64,000 nt of DNA. Source: Lucinisca nassula (taxonomy: Eukaryota > Mollusca > Bivalvia > Lucinida > Lucinidae). Shown here one piece after another: positions 22,000 to 33,468 of the stretch. The stretch is taken from contig OY757021.1 in the NCBI GenBank assembly GCA_963580285.1, forward strand, positions 95,653,221 through 95,717,220. Direction: 5' to 3'. Position 1 is the stretch's first letter. Every line of letters begins with the position of its first letter. The translations under genes were made by a program, and so were the position numbers. Under the pieces are notes generated by a model. It had not been told where the DNA came from. It ran no database searches and was given only the letters and a program-made list of their open reading frames with translations.

Positions 22000-22153
22000 A
22001 GGCCCCCGCACTGAAAGTGTGGGTGCCCTATAGTAATCATTCTGTCCGTCCGTCTGTCTGTCTGTCTGTCTGTCCGTCTGTCCGTCCACAAATTTTCCTA
22101 CTCCTCTGATAGCGCTGCCGGGGCCCTAGTCAGTTTCACTGACAGCTCTAGTT
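22000..22153 (+). mobile_element. short hairpin-headed element C
   Basis: Head hairpin cccgcactgaaagtgtggg, then the pyrimidine-rich gtccgtccgtctgtctgtc. The end is hairpin gtcagtttcactgac followed by agctctagttt. It lies in a D unit: left flank cttatt and right flank tttagatag rejoin to the D consensus cttatttttagat. That implies insertion between T residues with no target duplication. Confidence 0.75.
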
Positions 22154-22612
22154 TTTAGATAGAATTTGAAGTTGCTTGGCAAAAATGTTAACTATCATGA
22201 GACGATGTGTTGCATGCATGATTCAGTTTGATACCTCAAGTGTCAAGGTCATACATAGAGGTCAAAGGTCAAAAAGGGGCATTTTTTCTAGTTTGGTCAA
22301 TAACTTCCTTATTTTTAGATGGATTTTGAAATTGCTTGGCAGAAATGTTAAACACCATGAGATGATGTGTTGCACGCATGACCCAGTTTGGTACCTGAAA
22401 GGTCAAGGTCATACATAGAGGTTAAAGGTCAAAAAAGGGGCCTTTTTTGTGTTCTGTCAATAACTTTCTTATTTTTAGATGGATTTTGAAATTACTTGGC
22501 AGAAATGTTAACCACCATAAGACGATGTGTTACGTGCATGACCCAAGTTGGTAGCTCAAATGTCATGGTCGTACTAAGAGGTCAAAGGACAAAAAGGGGC
22601 CTTTTTAGGCAT

Positions 22613-24894
22613 AAGTTTAATTTGTAGGTCCAATGTGGTCTTCGTACCTTTATAGTGGTCTAAAGTAGATAAAATTGGTATCAAAATAAACATGGGCATC
22701 TTATCTCCATAATGAGACCTAGTATCCTTTTCTAAACCATGTACTTTTTGCACCAGGGCAACTCAAATGCCACTAGGGTCAATCACATTTTGATCTATCT
22801 GGATCGCGATATATTTTAGCAGTTTCTGACTTCGTTCACTGTGCAACAGATACGGAGAGTGAAAACCCGGCTTCAGTTATGAGGAGTAATCATTTGACTG
22901 TCATAAAATTGCTTTCTTACCAACATACATTGCAAACTCATATCATAAAACTGTGATTTCTAGACTCCAGTAGACCGACAGCCATTTTCGCGCACTTGGT
23001 GACTTGTTTACATAAAGCGCCTCAATGACGTGGAATGACGTGCCAAAATTAAAGCGACCTCTGAAAAAGGCGCGAAAATTAAGGGACGTAACTACGTAAA
23101 ACGATGTTTTTTGTTCTTCGTTCTATTCTAGAGAAGACTGTAAAATCTTCTGAATGCGCGAGATAAGAGCATCCAATTTTTTTCCGTCACTTATTATAGT
23201 AAATTGTTATTAGCTTCCGATGAATACAGATTTTTTTACCTCAGCAGGATTGTCAGGATCGACTGGTTTTTGGTCGATTGTAAGAAGGACGGCGGTGTAT
23301 CATTTTGAGAATGCTTACAGTAACTTACTCATTTGCATACCGCATGCTAAAACTATATTCAGCCAAGAAATTCCACAAACGTTCATTTTTCTGTTTAATA
23401 TTTTGTATTTTATTATTTTTCAAACATTAACTTAGGAGTCATTCTTTAGTTGCATCTTACATCTTTATTTTAATAAATAACCAATGGTAAATCACGAGGA
23501 AGACAACAACAAAAAAGAGGCTCAATTGAGGGTATTTGGATACTGTTTGGAGTGTGTACAAATATTACTACATGCGATTTATTCCGTTAATGCTCTCTAA
23601 TGGACCTATGTCTATAAAGTGACAAAAATGCGGCCTCAAATGCAAAAATATCCAATTCAGCCCAGGCTGAAAGAATGACAGAATAACAGCTTGCTGGAAG
23701 ACTGGTCTCATCTCTGAATAGGGATGAAACCACATTATTCAGGAAAATGATAAATTCATGGCAAAGCTAAAAAATGTGGTCTCACTCCTATATAGAGAAG
23801 AAAATCTGGTCTCACCTCAAATGATATACTAAAAGTCTGGGCTGAAGGAATGTGGTCTCATCTCTATATAGGGATGAGACCACATTATTAAGGAAAATGA
23901 TAAATTCATGGCAAATCTAAAAAATGTGGTCTCACTTCTATATAGAGAAGAAAATGTGGTCTCACCTTAAATCACATACTAAAATCCTGGGCTGAAGGAA
24001 TGTGGTCTCATCTCTTTATAGGGATGAGACCACATTATTTAGGAAAATGATAAATTCATGGCAAATCTAAAAAATGTGGTCTCACTCCCTATATAGAACA
24101 GAAAATGTGGTCTCACCCTAAATAACATACAAAAAGCCTGGGCTGGAGCGAGACCACAATATTTAGGCTAATGATAAATTCATGGAGAAGAAAAAAGCCT
24201 GGGCTGAAGGATTGTGGTCTTAATAATTTGGTCACCCATTAAAAAACTTAAGTTGATCCCTATTATTATTAGACACGCTACATACACGGAATGAATCTAA
24301 TTTTGATAATGATTAGGGCCCAATTATTCTGTATGTTAATTAGGATATAACTGCGCATCCCTCTAAATTGAATCCAGAAATCCCATTGGTGGAAGCTAAA
24401 AATCTTGTTGTGCTTTAGAATGCTTACAGCACCCTTCAAAAATTTATGAATGAAAGGTCAGGTGGTCTCTTTGATCCAAGTTAGTGGACGATTGCATGTT
24501 CGTAACGCCCAGAGAGCTAAATTTTGCATTAGATTGTAAAATGTAGACATTTTAAAGAATTTACCGTCATCATCAGATGAACAGTATCTCTAGTTAAGTA
24601 TTTGGTTAAAGATAAATTTGAAATCACAATGAAATATAGTTGCCAAGTCATGCAAATTAGAGAAAAACAGTTGCTACCCCCTTGCACTAGAAAGCAAAAT
24701 GGCGGAGCAGAAGCGGAAAAATTTCCATACCCTACCTCAGTTCATCCGATCCTAGCCAACCATCATTCGGCCTAGGCTATCATTTTTCTTTGTGATATTA
24801 GAGATGAGATATTGAAGTTTGTTTTAAGACCTTATTTGGTGTGATTCGCCTTCTTATAAGGCAGGGGACCACATTGGACCTACAAATTAAACTT
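22613..24894. mobile_element. element E: 2.28-kb terminal-inverted-repeat element
   Basis: The ends are perfect inverted repeats of at least 28 bp: left aagtttaatttgtaggtcca (continuing atgtggtc), right gaccacat (continuing tggacctacaaattaaactt). The interior has no transposase. It includes three to four ~170-bp tandem units (23700-24230), each with internal inverted atgtggtctcatctctat/atagggatgagaccacat. The target duplication is not clear. It lies in element D just before B. Confidence 0.8.
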
Positions 24895-24905
24895 TTACCC
24901 CTTTT

Positions 24906-27822
24906 TATGCCTCCAACTTTGAAAAAGTTTGAAAAAGTTGGAGGGGCATATTGGTTCTGGCTTGTTCGTCCGTTCGTCTGTCAGTTACGCTTTTGATGCA
25001 TAGCATAATTAAAGAACCGTGTATGCTAGGGTTTTGAAATTTCATATATGGATTCCTCATGGAAAATTAGCTGACGCGTATTTTTTTTTCTCGTCCGGAT
25101 TATGCCCCCTTCAAGAGTTATTGCCCTTTGAAATTTTTTTAATAAAATCTTGTCAGCAAGATATCTCAAAAACTATTGCAGCTAGAGCCTTGAAAGTTGG
25201 TGAATATATTGGTGGTGATGATTAGATGAACTGATTAACTTTTGACAAAATTCCGAAAAATACTTTGTGAGTTACGGCCCTTTGTCATTTTGGTAATTTG
25301 TGCCCATTGTAATGTATGCTAAAAGTGATGCATAGCATAACTTTAGAAGCGTGTATGCTAGGGTTTTGAAATTTCATATATGGATTTCTCATGGAAAATT
25401 GGCTGACGCATACTTTTTTTCTCATCTGGATTACGCCCCTTTCAAGAGTGATTGCCCTTCGAAATTTTTTTAATAAAATCTTGTCAGCAAGTTATCTCAA
25501 AAACTATTGGAGCTAGAGCCTTGAAAGTTGGTGAATATAGTGGTGGTGCTGAGTAGATGAACTGTTTAACTTTTGACAAAATTCTGAAAAATACTTTGTG
25601 AGTTATGACCCTTTGTCATTTTGGTAATTTGTGCCATTGTAATGTATGCTAAAAGTGATGCATAGCATAACTTTAGAACCGTGTATGCTAGGGTTTTGAA
25701 ATTTCATATATGGATTCCTCATGGAAAATTAGCTGACTCGTATTTTTTTTTCTCATCCGGATTATGCCCCTTTCAAGAGTTATTGCCCTTTGAAATTTTT
25801 TTAATAAAATCTTGTCAGCAAAATTTCTCAAACACTATTGGAGCTAGAGCCTTGAAAGTTGTTGAGTATATTGGTGGTGTTGAGTATATGAACTGATTAA
25901 CTTTTGACAAAATTCCGAAAAATACTTTGTGAGTTATGGCCCTTTGTCATTTTGGTAAATTGTGCCCATTGTAATGAATGCTAAAAGTGATGCATAGCAT
26001 AACTTTAGAACTGTGTATGCTATGGTTTTGAAATTTCATATATGCATTCCTAATGGAAAATAAGCTGACGCGTATTTTTTTCTCATCCGGATTATGCCCC
26101 TTTCAAGAGTTATTGCCCTTTGAAATTTTTTTAATAAAATCTTGTGAGCAAGATATCTCAAAAACTATTGGAGCTAGAGCCTTGAAAGTCGGTGAATATA
26201 TTGGTGGTGATGAGTTGATGGACTGATTAACTTTTGACAAAATTCTGAAAACACTTTGTGAGTTATGGCCCTTTGTCATTTTGGTAATTTGTACCCATTG
26301 TAATGTATGCTAAAAGTGATGCATAGCATAACTTTAGAACCGTGCATGCTATGGTTTTGAAATTTCATATATGCATTCCTGATGGAAAATTAGCTGACAC
26401 GCATTTTTTTTCTCATCCGGATTATGCCCCTTTCAAGAGTTATTTCCCTTTGAAGTTTTTTGAATAAAATCTTGTCAGCAAAATATCTCAAAAACTATTA
26501 TAGCTAGAGCCTTTAATGTTGGTGAATACACGTAGATTGGTGTTGATGAGTAGATGACCTGCTTAACTTTTGACAAAATTCCGAAAAATACTTTGTGAGT
26601 TATGGCCCTTTGTCATTTTGGTAATTTGTGCCCATTATAATGTATGCTAAAAGTGATGCATAGCATAACTTTAGAACTGTATATGCTATTGTTTTGAAAT
26701 TTCATATATGCATTCCTGATGGAAAATTAGCTGACACGCATTTTTTTCTCATCCGGATTATGCCCCTTTCAAGAGTTATTTCCCTTTGAAGTTTTTTGAA
26801 TAAAATCTTGTCAGCAAAATATCTCAAAAACTATTATAGCTAGAGCCTTTAGTGTTGGTGAATACACGTAGATTGGTGTTGATGAGTAGATGACCTGCTT
26901 AACTTTTGACAAAATTCCGAAAAATAGTTTGTGAGTTATGGCCCTTTGTCATTTTGGTAATTTGTGCCCATTATAATGTATGCTAAAAGTGATGCATAGC
27001 ATAACTTTAGAACTGTATATGCTATTGTTTTGAAATTTCATATATGCATTCCTGATGGAAAATAAGCTGACGCGTATTTTTTTTCTCAGCCGGATTATGC
27101 CTCTTTCAAGAGTTATTGCCCTTTGAAGTTTTTTTAATAAAATCTTGTCAGCAAGATATCTCAAAAACTATTATAGCTAGAGTCTTGAAAGTTGATGAAA
27201 AGATTGGTGGTGATGAGTAGATGACCTGATTAACTTTTGACAAAATTTGAGTTATGGCCCTTTGTCATTTTGGTAATTTGTGTCTATTGTAATGTATGCT
27301 AAAAGTGATGCATTCCATAACTTTAGAAACCTGTATGCTATGGTTTTGAAATTTCATATATGCGTTCCTGATGGAAAATAAGCTGACACGTATTTTATTT
27401 CATCCGGATTAACTTAAGAACCGTGTAAGCTAGGGTTTTGAAATTTCATATATGGTTTGCTATGGAAAATTAGCTGACACATATTTTTTTCTCATCCGCA
27501 TTATGCCCCTTTCAAAAGTTATTGTCCTTTGATTTATTTGTTAGCATAACCTTGGTGCCAAGGCCACACACTTTGAATTATTATTGTAATCATGGTAATT
27601 TTCGGTTTTATTGGACGGGTTTTTCAAAAATTCCGTCCTTTAAAATAGCGATGTCCGGACGGGTGGTTGGGCGGGTGGATGGGCCCCACAGGCGCGACAT
27701 AGCCTTCGGCGGAATTCTTGTTGTATGTTTTGGAGTCATTAACAATATTTGTTGAATATTTTGCCATCTAGGGACAAGCAAAGGTTGGGGGCATTGTGTT
27801 TTACAAACACCATTTCTAGTTT
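24906..27822 (+). mobile_element. hairpin-headed tandem-repeat element B
   Basis: Head hairpin tatgcctccaacttt pairing with aaagttggaggggcata (24906-24951), then tcgtccgttcgtctgtc. Eight tandem units of ~330 bp each start near tgatgcatagcataacttta (24994, 25328, 25657, 25988, 26317, 26654, 26992, 27306). The unique 3' part (gacgggtggttgggcgg, ttcggcggaattcttgttgt) is typical of where the repeat ends, followed by ggggcattgtgttttacaaacac and catttctagttt. Frames in the repeats are artefacts. Non-coding. Confidence 0.8.
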
Positions 27823-28318
27823 AGTGTTCAGTCAAGAACTTTCTTTTTCCTGGATAGATTGTGAAATTACTTGGCAGAAATGTTAACCATCATGAGACGA
27901 TGTGGTGCACGCTAGACCTAGGTCGGTATCTCCAAGATCAAGGTCATTCTAAGAGGTCAGAGGTAAAAAAAGTTTTTGTTTTTTTTTGTGTCCAGTCAGT
28001 AACTTTTTTATTTCTGGATGGACTTTATAAAGTAACCATGCAGAAATGTTCACCGTCATTAGACCATGAGTCATGTACAAGACCAAGTTCCATATACCTC
28101 CAATGTCAAGGTCATACCTAGAGGTCAAAGGTAAAAAAAGGGACAGTCAACAACTTCCTTATTCTTTGATGGATTTTGAAATTACTTGACAGAAATGTTT
28201 ACCATCATGAGACGATGTGTTGTACCTCAAAGGTCAAGGCCATACTTGGAGGTCAAAGGTAAAAAAGGGCCATTTTGTGTATGGCCAATAACTTTTTTAT
28301 TTTTCTATGAACATTTTT

Positions 28319-30541
28319 AGCTCACCTGTCACGTAGTGACAAGGTGAGCTTTTGTGATCACTTTTTGTCCGTCGTCCGTCGTGCGTGCGTGCGTCCGTAA
28401 ACAATTTCAAATAAGAATATCTCTAATACCCCATGGTCAATCTTGATCAAATTTCATGAGAAGCATCATCAGGTAGGGGGAAAGGCTGCATAAGGTTTTT
28501 GGGCTGATCAGATTGGAGTTCTGGTTGCCATGGCAACATATAGCTCCCATAGACTTACAATGGGAAAAAATTAAAATATCTTCTTCTCTGAAACCACAGG
28601 GCCTAGAGCTTAGATATTTAGCATGTATTAACGGCCAGTGGTCACCTACATAATTCCTGCCAATCATGCCCCTGGGGTCCAAATTGGCCACACCCCGGGG
28701 CCCCTTCGCTCCTATAGACTCATAATGGAACAAAAAGCTTCAAAAATCTTCTTCTCGGAAACAACAGGGCCCAGAGCTTAGATATTTAGCGTGTAGCAAC
28801 AGCAAGTGGTCACCTACATAATTCCTGCCAATCATGCCCCTGGGGTCAAAACGGGCCACGCCCCGGGGCCCTTTAGCTCCTATAGACTCATAATGGAAAA
28901 AAAGCTTCAAAAATCTTCTTCTCTGAAACCACAGGGCCCAGAGCTGAGATAGTTGGCATGTAGCAACGGCAAGTGGTCACCTACATAATTCCTGCCAATC
29001 ATGCCCCTGGGGTCCAAATTGGCCACTCCCCGGGGGCCCTTAGCTCCCATAGACTCATAATGGAAAAAAAAGCTTCAAAAATCTTCTTCTCTGAAACCAC
29101 AAGGCCCAGAGCTTAGATATTTAGCATGTAGCAACGGCCAGTGGTCACCTACATAATTCCTGCCAATCATGCCCCTTGGTTCCAAATGGGCCACGCCCCG
29201 GGGCCCCTTCGCTCCCATAGACTCATAATTGAAAAAAGTTTCAAAAATTTTCTTCTCTGAAACCATAGGGCCCAGAGCTTAGGTATTTTGCATGTAGCAA
29301 CGGCAAGTGGTCACCTACATAATTCCTGCCAATCATGCCCCTTGCCGTCCAAATGGGCCACACCCTGGGGGCCCTTAGCCCCATAATGGAAAAAAGCTTC
29401 AAAAATCTTCTTCTCTGAAACACAGGGCCAAGAGTTAAGATATTTAGCATGTAGCTACGGCAATTGGTCACCTACATAATTCCTGCCAATCATGCCCCTG
29501 GGTTCCGAATGGGCCACATGCCAGGGCCCCTTTGCTCCCAAAGACTCATAATGGAAAAAAGCTTAAAAAATCTTCTTCTCTGAAACCACAGGGCCCAGAG
29601 CTTAGATATTTAGTACGTAGCAACGGCAAGTGGTCACCTATATAATTCCTGCCAATCATGCCCCTTTGGTCCAAAAGGGCCACACCCCGGGGCCCCTTAG
29701 CTCCTTTAGACTCATAATGGAAAAAAAGCTTCAAAAATCTTCTTCTCTGAAACCACAGGGCCCAGAGCTTAGCTATTTAGCATAAAGCAATGGCAAGTGG
29801 TCACCTACATAAATCCTGCCAATCATGCCCGTGGGGTCCAAATGGGCCTCACTCCGGGGCCCCTTAGCTCCCATAGCCTCATAATGGAAAAAAGATTCAA
29901 AAATCTTCTTCTCTGAAACCACAGGGTCCAGAACTTCCATTTAGCATGTAGCAACGGCAAGTGGTCACCTACATAGTTCCTGCCAATTATGCCCATGGGT
30001 TCCAAAAGGGCCACGCCCTGGGGCCCTTTAGCTCCTATAGACTCATAATGGAAAAAAGCTTCAAAAATCTTCTTCTCTGAAATCACAGCACCTAGAGCTT
30101 AGATATTTAGTACGTAGCAACGGCAAGTGGTCGCCCATATAATTCCTGCCAATCATGTCCCTGGGGTCCAAAAGGGCCAAGCCCTGGGGCCCCTTAGCTC
30201 CTATAGACTCAGAATGGAAAAAAAGCTTCAAAAATCTTCTTCTCTGAAACCACAGGTCCCAGAGCTTAGATATTTAGCATGTAGCAATGGCAAGTGGTCA
30301 CCTACATAAATCCTGCCAATCATGCCCATGGGATCTAAATGGGCCACGCCCTGGGGCCCCTTAGATCCCATAGACTCATATAGGAAAAAAGATTCAAAAA
30401 TCTTCTTCTCTGAAACCACAGGGCCCAGTGCTTAGATATTTAGCATGTAGCGACGGCAAGTGATCACCTACATAATTCCTGCCAATCATGCCCCTGGGGT
30501 CCAAACAGGTGAGCGATATAGGGCCATTGGGGCCTCTTGTT
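28319..30541 (+). mobile_element. hairpin-headed tandem-repeat element A2
   Basis: It starts with the hairpin AGCTCACC (28319) and GGTGAGCT (to 28350), then gtccgtcgtccgtcgtgcgtg. About twelve ~165-bp units follow (cttcaaaaatcttcttctct, gtggtcacctacataattcc, gcccctggggtcc), ending aggtgagcgatatagggcca and cctcttgtt. It has the same head and tail as A1 but a different repeat core. It is inserted in a D unit (acattttt | aaagttactttgcag). Several - strand frames here are repeat artefacts. Confidence 0.8.
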
Positions 30542-30687
30542 AAAGTTACTTTGCAGAAATGTTTATCTTCATTAGATGATGTGTTGCACACAAGACCCGG
30601 CTCAATACCTCCAATGTCAAGGATATACTTAGAGGTCAATAACCGGGGAGACATCTGTGTTTTTGTAGAAAAACAAATTCTAGTTTT

Positions 30688-31996
30688 AGACCTATTTCCG
30701 TTCTACCAACTCTTTCTAAAATAATTGAAAATGGATGCATATTAAATTTATGATTCATCTCAATGATTATAAATTACTTCGAACAAAACAAAGTGGTTTC
30801 AGATCGGGACATTCAACTGAATCAACTTTATTATTCATGCTTGATTCCTGGCTTAAGGCAATAAACGAGGTAAAAATTGTGGGCACAGTTATGGTTGATT
30901 TTCGAAAGGCATTTGATCTTGTTGATCATGATATTTTGTTAAAAAAGCTAAAGCTTTATAAGTGTGATGAAAATATTTACTCTTGGTTTCATTCATATCT
31001 ATCAAGTAGAACTCAACAAGTATCAATACGAAATGCATTGTCAGAATCTGAAAGGGTTAGTTGCGGTGTTTCTCAAGGTTCTATCCTGGGCCCTCTTTTC
31101 TTTTTAATTTTTATAAACGACCTTCCTTTATCACTAGAGACTTCGGTTACTTCAGTTGACTTGTATGCTGATGATACGACCATTTACGATGTACAGCCAA
31201 ATAAACAGAAATTACGGGAAAATCTGCAAAACTCTTTAACATTGTTAGATAAATGGTGTAAGGAAAATGGTTTATTACTGAATACTGATAAAACTAAAGT
31301 AATGCTTATAACTGGTCGTCAAAAACGATCGCAAATGAGTGATAATACACTTTCACTAACTTATAGTAATTTAGATTTAAAGTTAACACATGGCGAAAAA
31401 GTTCTTGGAGTAAATATTGAGGAGAATTTAGTTTGGAACTCCCATTTTCAGCAAGTGGTGAAAAAAGTTTCCTCGTATTTATGGCTACTTTCGCAGCTTT
31501 CAGGATATTTGTCGGTTGAAGACAGATTACTGTTTTATAATGCTTACATTAAACCTCAGTTTGATTATTGTTGTGTGATTTGGGGAAATTCAACAACCTA
31601 TGATATTAATAAAATCGATAAATTACAAAGAAGAGCGTGTAAACTTATTTTAGGACATGAATATACTTATTAAGAAGAGGCTCGTAATCGCCTTAAAATA
31701 TTATCTTTTTCTGAAAGTGTATTTTTACAAAAAGCAAAAGTAATGTACAAGGTAGCAAATAAAATTGCACCTGAATATTTGGTGTACCTATTTCAGATGC
31801 GAAATGTGAACATAAATGATACACTATCTAACCTGCGATCTGTTGCTAATCGAAACTATTAGATTCCGAAACCAAAAATTGGATTATTTAAGAACAGTTT
31901 GTCATATTCTGGAGCAATTGTCTGGAATAGTATTCCAACTGAAATTAAAAATGCAACGCCAATACAGTAATTTACTATTAAATGTGCCTCTTGGTT
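30688..31996 (+). pseudogene. LINE0 ORF2, reverse transcriptase and C-terminus
   Basis: It resumes R-P-I-S-V-L-P-T-L-S-K-I-I-E, loses one base near 30730, and then runs 312 codons. Features are KQSGFRSGHSTE; motif A VDFRKAFDLVDHDIL; motif [21 protein letters not shown]; motif C LYADDTTIY; then GLLLNTDKTKVMLI, VLGVNIEENLVW and KPQFDYCCVIWGN. All three catalytic Asp residues are present. TAA at 31671 is followed by more in-frame sequence (EEARNRLKILSFSES, NLRSVANRNY, stop, IPKPKIGLFKNSLSYSGA). This is an RNA-directed DNA polymerase that would act with the endonuclease in target-primed reverse transcription. Clearly dead. Confidence 0.9.
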
Positions 31997-32511
31997 GAAA
32001 AACTAATTTTACTACATGTTAACCCACCAACAACAACTAAGAACATTACATTTATCTAATTGTACAACAAATATGCATTATTTTCAACTTAAAAATTACA
32101 AGCTTTTGTACATGTATTCTCACTCGGACTAAACAAGCGAATTTTTTACTTCTGGCATATGCACACAGAAAAGACCTGTATGAGCCTGCATATGTATGCA
32201 GTCGCGACGAGGTACTTCCTTTGTGCAAACTACAACATGACCTCTCAGTATGACGAAACATGCGCATTTGATATTATTGAGGGCTAGAAGGCATTTTATT
32301 TTTCGCTTAACAGGGTTGGTAATAAAAATTGTTATCATCATTCGTCTACCCTGTAGTGTGATAATGATGGTTAATATGTACTTCATGATTTTTCCCGTTG
32401 TCATGTATATATTTGTATTATGTTGCTTTGCAGAGGGCCTCGAGGAAGATTGTTTCGACAATTGAGTGCCCCTCTTCAAATAAAGTCTTTACTTACTTAC
32501 TTACTTACTTA
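31997..32511 (+). other. LINE0 3' UTR and (TTAC)n tail
   Basis: Non-coding sequence after the ORF2 end, with AATAAA at about 32478-32483 and a tail of ttacttacttac ending near 32511. Microsatellite-like 3' ends are usual for CR1/L2-type LINEs. Small frames on both strands here are not supported. Confidence 0.75.
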
Positions 32512-32620
32512 ATTACTAGAAGGATGCGTTTGATGACGTCACATATAAACGTCTGCTTCTCACGACGTCCACTACAAAAGAAAACATTTAGAACGATGTA
32601 CAAATAGTAAATACATGGTT

Positions 32621-32930
32621 GCGGCCCCCGCCCATCGGGGCTTGAAGAAATAGATGGGCTGCACGATGCTTCCACGCAGAGCTGAAACTGACCCGCACAT
32701 GAGTACTCGTAAACCGCATAGAGGATCTAAGCCTGCCCAGGTAAAGTGGTGCGAGTCGGACCGTCCATGCTTATAAACCCTATTGGTTTCATTGGGCGAC
32801 AGGGCTTGAGATGTCATTTCATCTCAATGTCGGATAAAAGTCCCACAAAATTGGAAGCAACGTCTCCAAAATGACCTATACATTGTTGACGGGGACGTTA
32901 AACCACAAATCAAACAAAACAAAACTAATA
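32621..32930 (+). mobile_element. SINE-like element G, complete copy with 13-bp target duplication
   Basis: Flanked by perfect taaatacatggtt (32608-32620 and 32931-32943). It starts with a small hairpin (gccccc...ggggc) that does not look tRNA-derived. The centre is aagcctgcccagg, then tcccacaaaattggaag and ccaaaatgacctatac. The tail ttgacggggacgttaaacc leads into an A/C-rich end (aaatcaaacaaaac). It landed on the left edge of the snap-back element at 32931. It has no ORF and depends on another element's machinery. Confidence 0.9.
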
Positions 32931-33074
32931 TAAATACATGGTTAGTGTCTTTAATAATAAAATATAATCGGTGAGACTTAGACAATTTTATAGGAGCTAG
33001 CTTTAGCGAGCCCCTATAAATTGTCGCGGGGAACCGATTATATTTTATTATTAAAGGCACTAATCATGTATTTA
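32931..33074. mobile_element. 144-bp snap-back MITE
   Basis: The two halves are almost fully inverted: taaatacatggttagtg and ctttaataataaaatataat at the left, attatattttattattaaag and cactaatcatgtattta at the right. The inner part acaattttatagg/cctataaattgt continues the stem. It has no coding content and no clear target duplication. Confidence 0.8.
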
Positions 33075-33468
33075 GTTTATACCGCAATGCAAAACAGTCA
33101 ATGGGTATTTTGAAAGAAATGAAACGGACACTTCGAAAAAAATGGCGTCCTGCGTTGGGAAACATCAATGTTTAATGACGTCACGTCCACCAACGTTAAC
33201 GTGAACCGTTCACTTTGGCGCCACTGAGCGTTTTTTTTTTCAACGTGTAGTAAGACACTTAACAAATTTCAAACCACTTAAGGATATGTAATCTGATTTT
33301 ACGTTCAGATTTGGTTTTTTTGCAACTAAGCGAAAAGGTTCGCCTCTCAGTAATACTGATGTAAAGAAGCAAGTCTCAACTCATGAAGGTCTTACACGAC
33401 GAAATTCATTCCCGGACATTACTAAGATTTCCAAATCAAAAACAAAATAAAAACCTAGTTCCAAGCCT
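33075..33468. other. non-coding DNA leading into a LINE ORF1 relic
   Basis: 33300-33468 may be a damaged N-terminal part of the ORF1 relic that follows (translated pieces such as ISKSKTK). No other feature was recognised. Confidence 0.4.

Larger units (their letters stand above)
21086..30687 (+). mobile_element. hairpin-headed element D, hosting C, E, B and A2
   Basis: It starts with the hairpin TGTCTC..CGAAAAAA/TTTTTTCG..GAGACA (21085-21121), then gtctgtctgtccgtctgtc and tandem units of ~180 bp (taactttcttattttgagat, attacttggcagaaat, gacgatgtgt, gtcaaggtcatacttagagg) at 21330-22610, 27836-28318 and 30542-30640. It ends ggggagacatctg, a hairpin tgttttt/aaaaaca and ttctagtttt. Both edges are fixed by LINE0's RT codons (N-Y | R-P-I-S), with no duplication of 3 bp or more. 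Own sequence is about 2 kb; the rest is four nested elements. Non-coding. Confidence 0.85.
8570..32511 (+). mobile_element. LINE0: CR1-like non-LTR retrotransposon split by three large insertions
   Basis: Five coding segments, in the order and orientation expected of one element, are separated by foreign DNA. They are SGNH-esterase ORF1 (8570-8697, resuming at 12964), its repeat-rich end and the start of ORF2 (to 14947), endonuclease to RT (19600-21085) and RT to C-terminus (30688-31996). A 3' UTR with AATAAA and a (TTAC)n tail ends near 32511. The frame resumes with correct residues across the first and third breaks; the second is placed only to about 50 bp. Net length without insertions is about 5.4 kb, normal for CR1/L2-type LINEs that are somewhat 5'-truncated. 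The 5' edge near 8570 is approximate. It is dead, with multiple stops and frameshifts. Confidence 0.85.

Noticed and set aside
25019..25896. Two near-identical ~70-codon frames (MYARVLKFHIWIPHG...)
   Set aside because: They are successive 330-bp tandem units of element B.
28437..30654. Series of 60-98 codon frames on the - strand (ESMGAKGPRGVA...)
   Set aside because: They repeat with the ~165-bp units of A2 and have no start context, domain or variation pattern of a gene.
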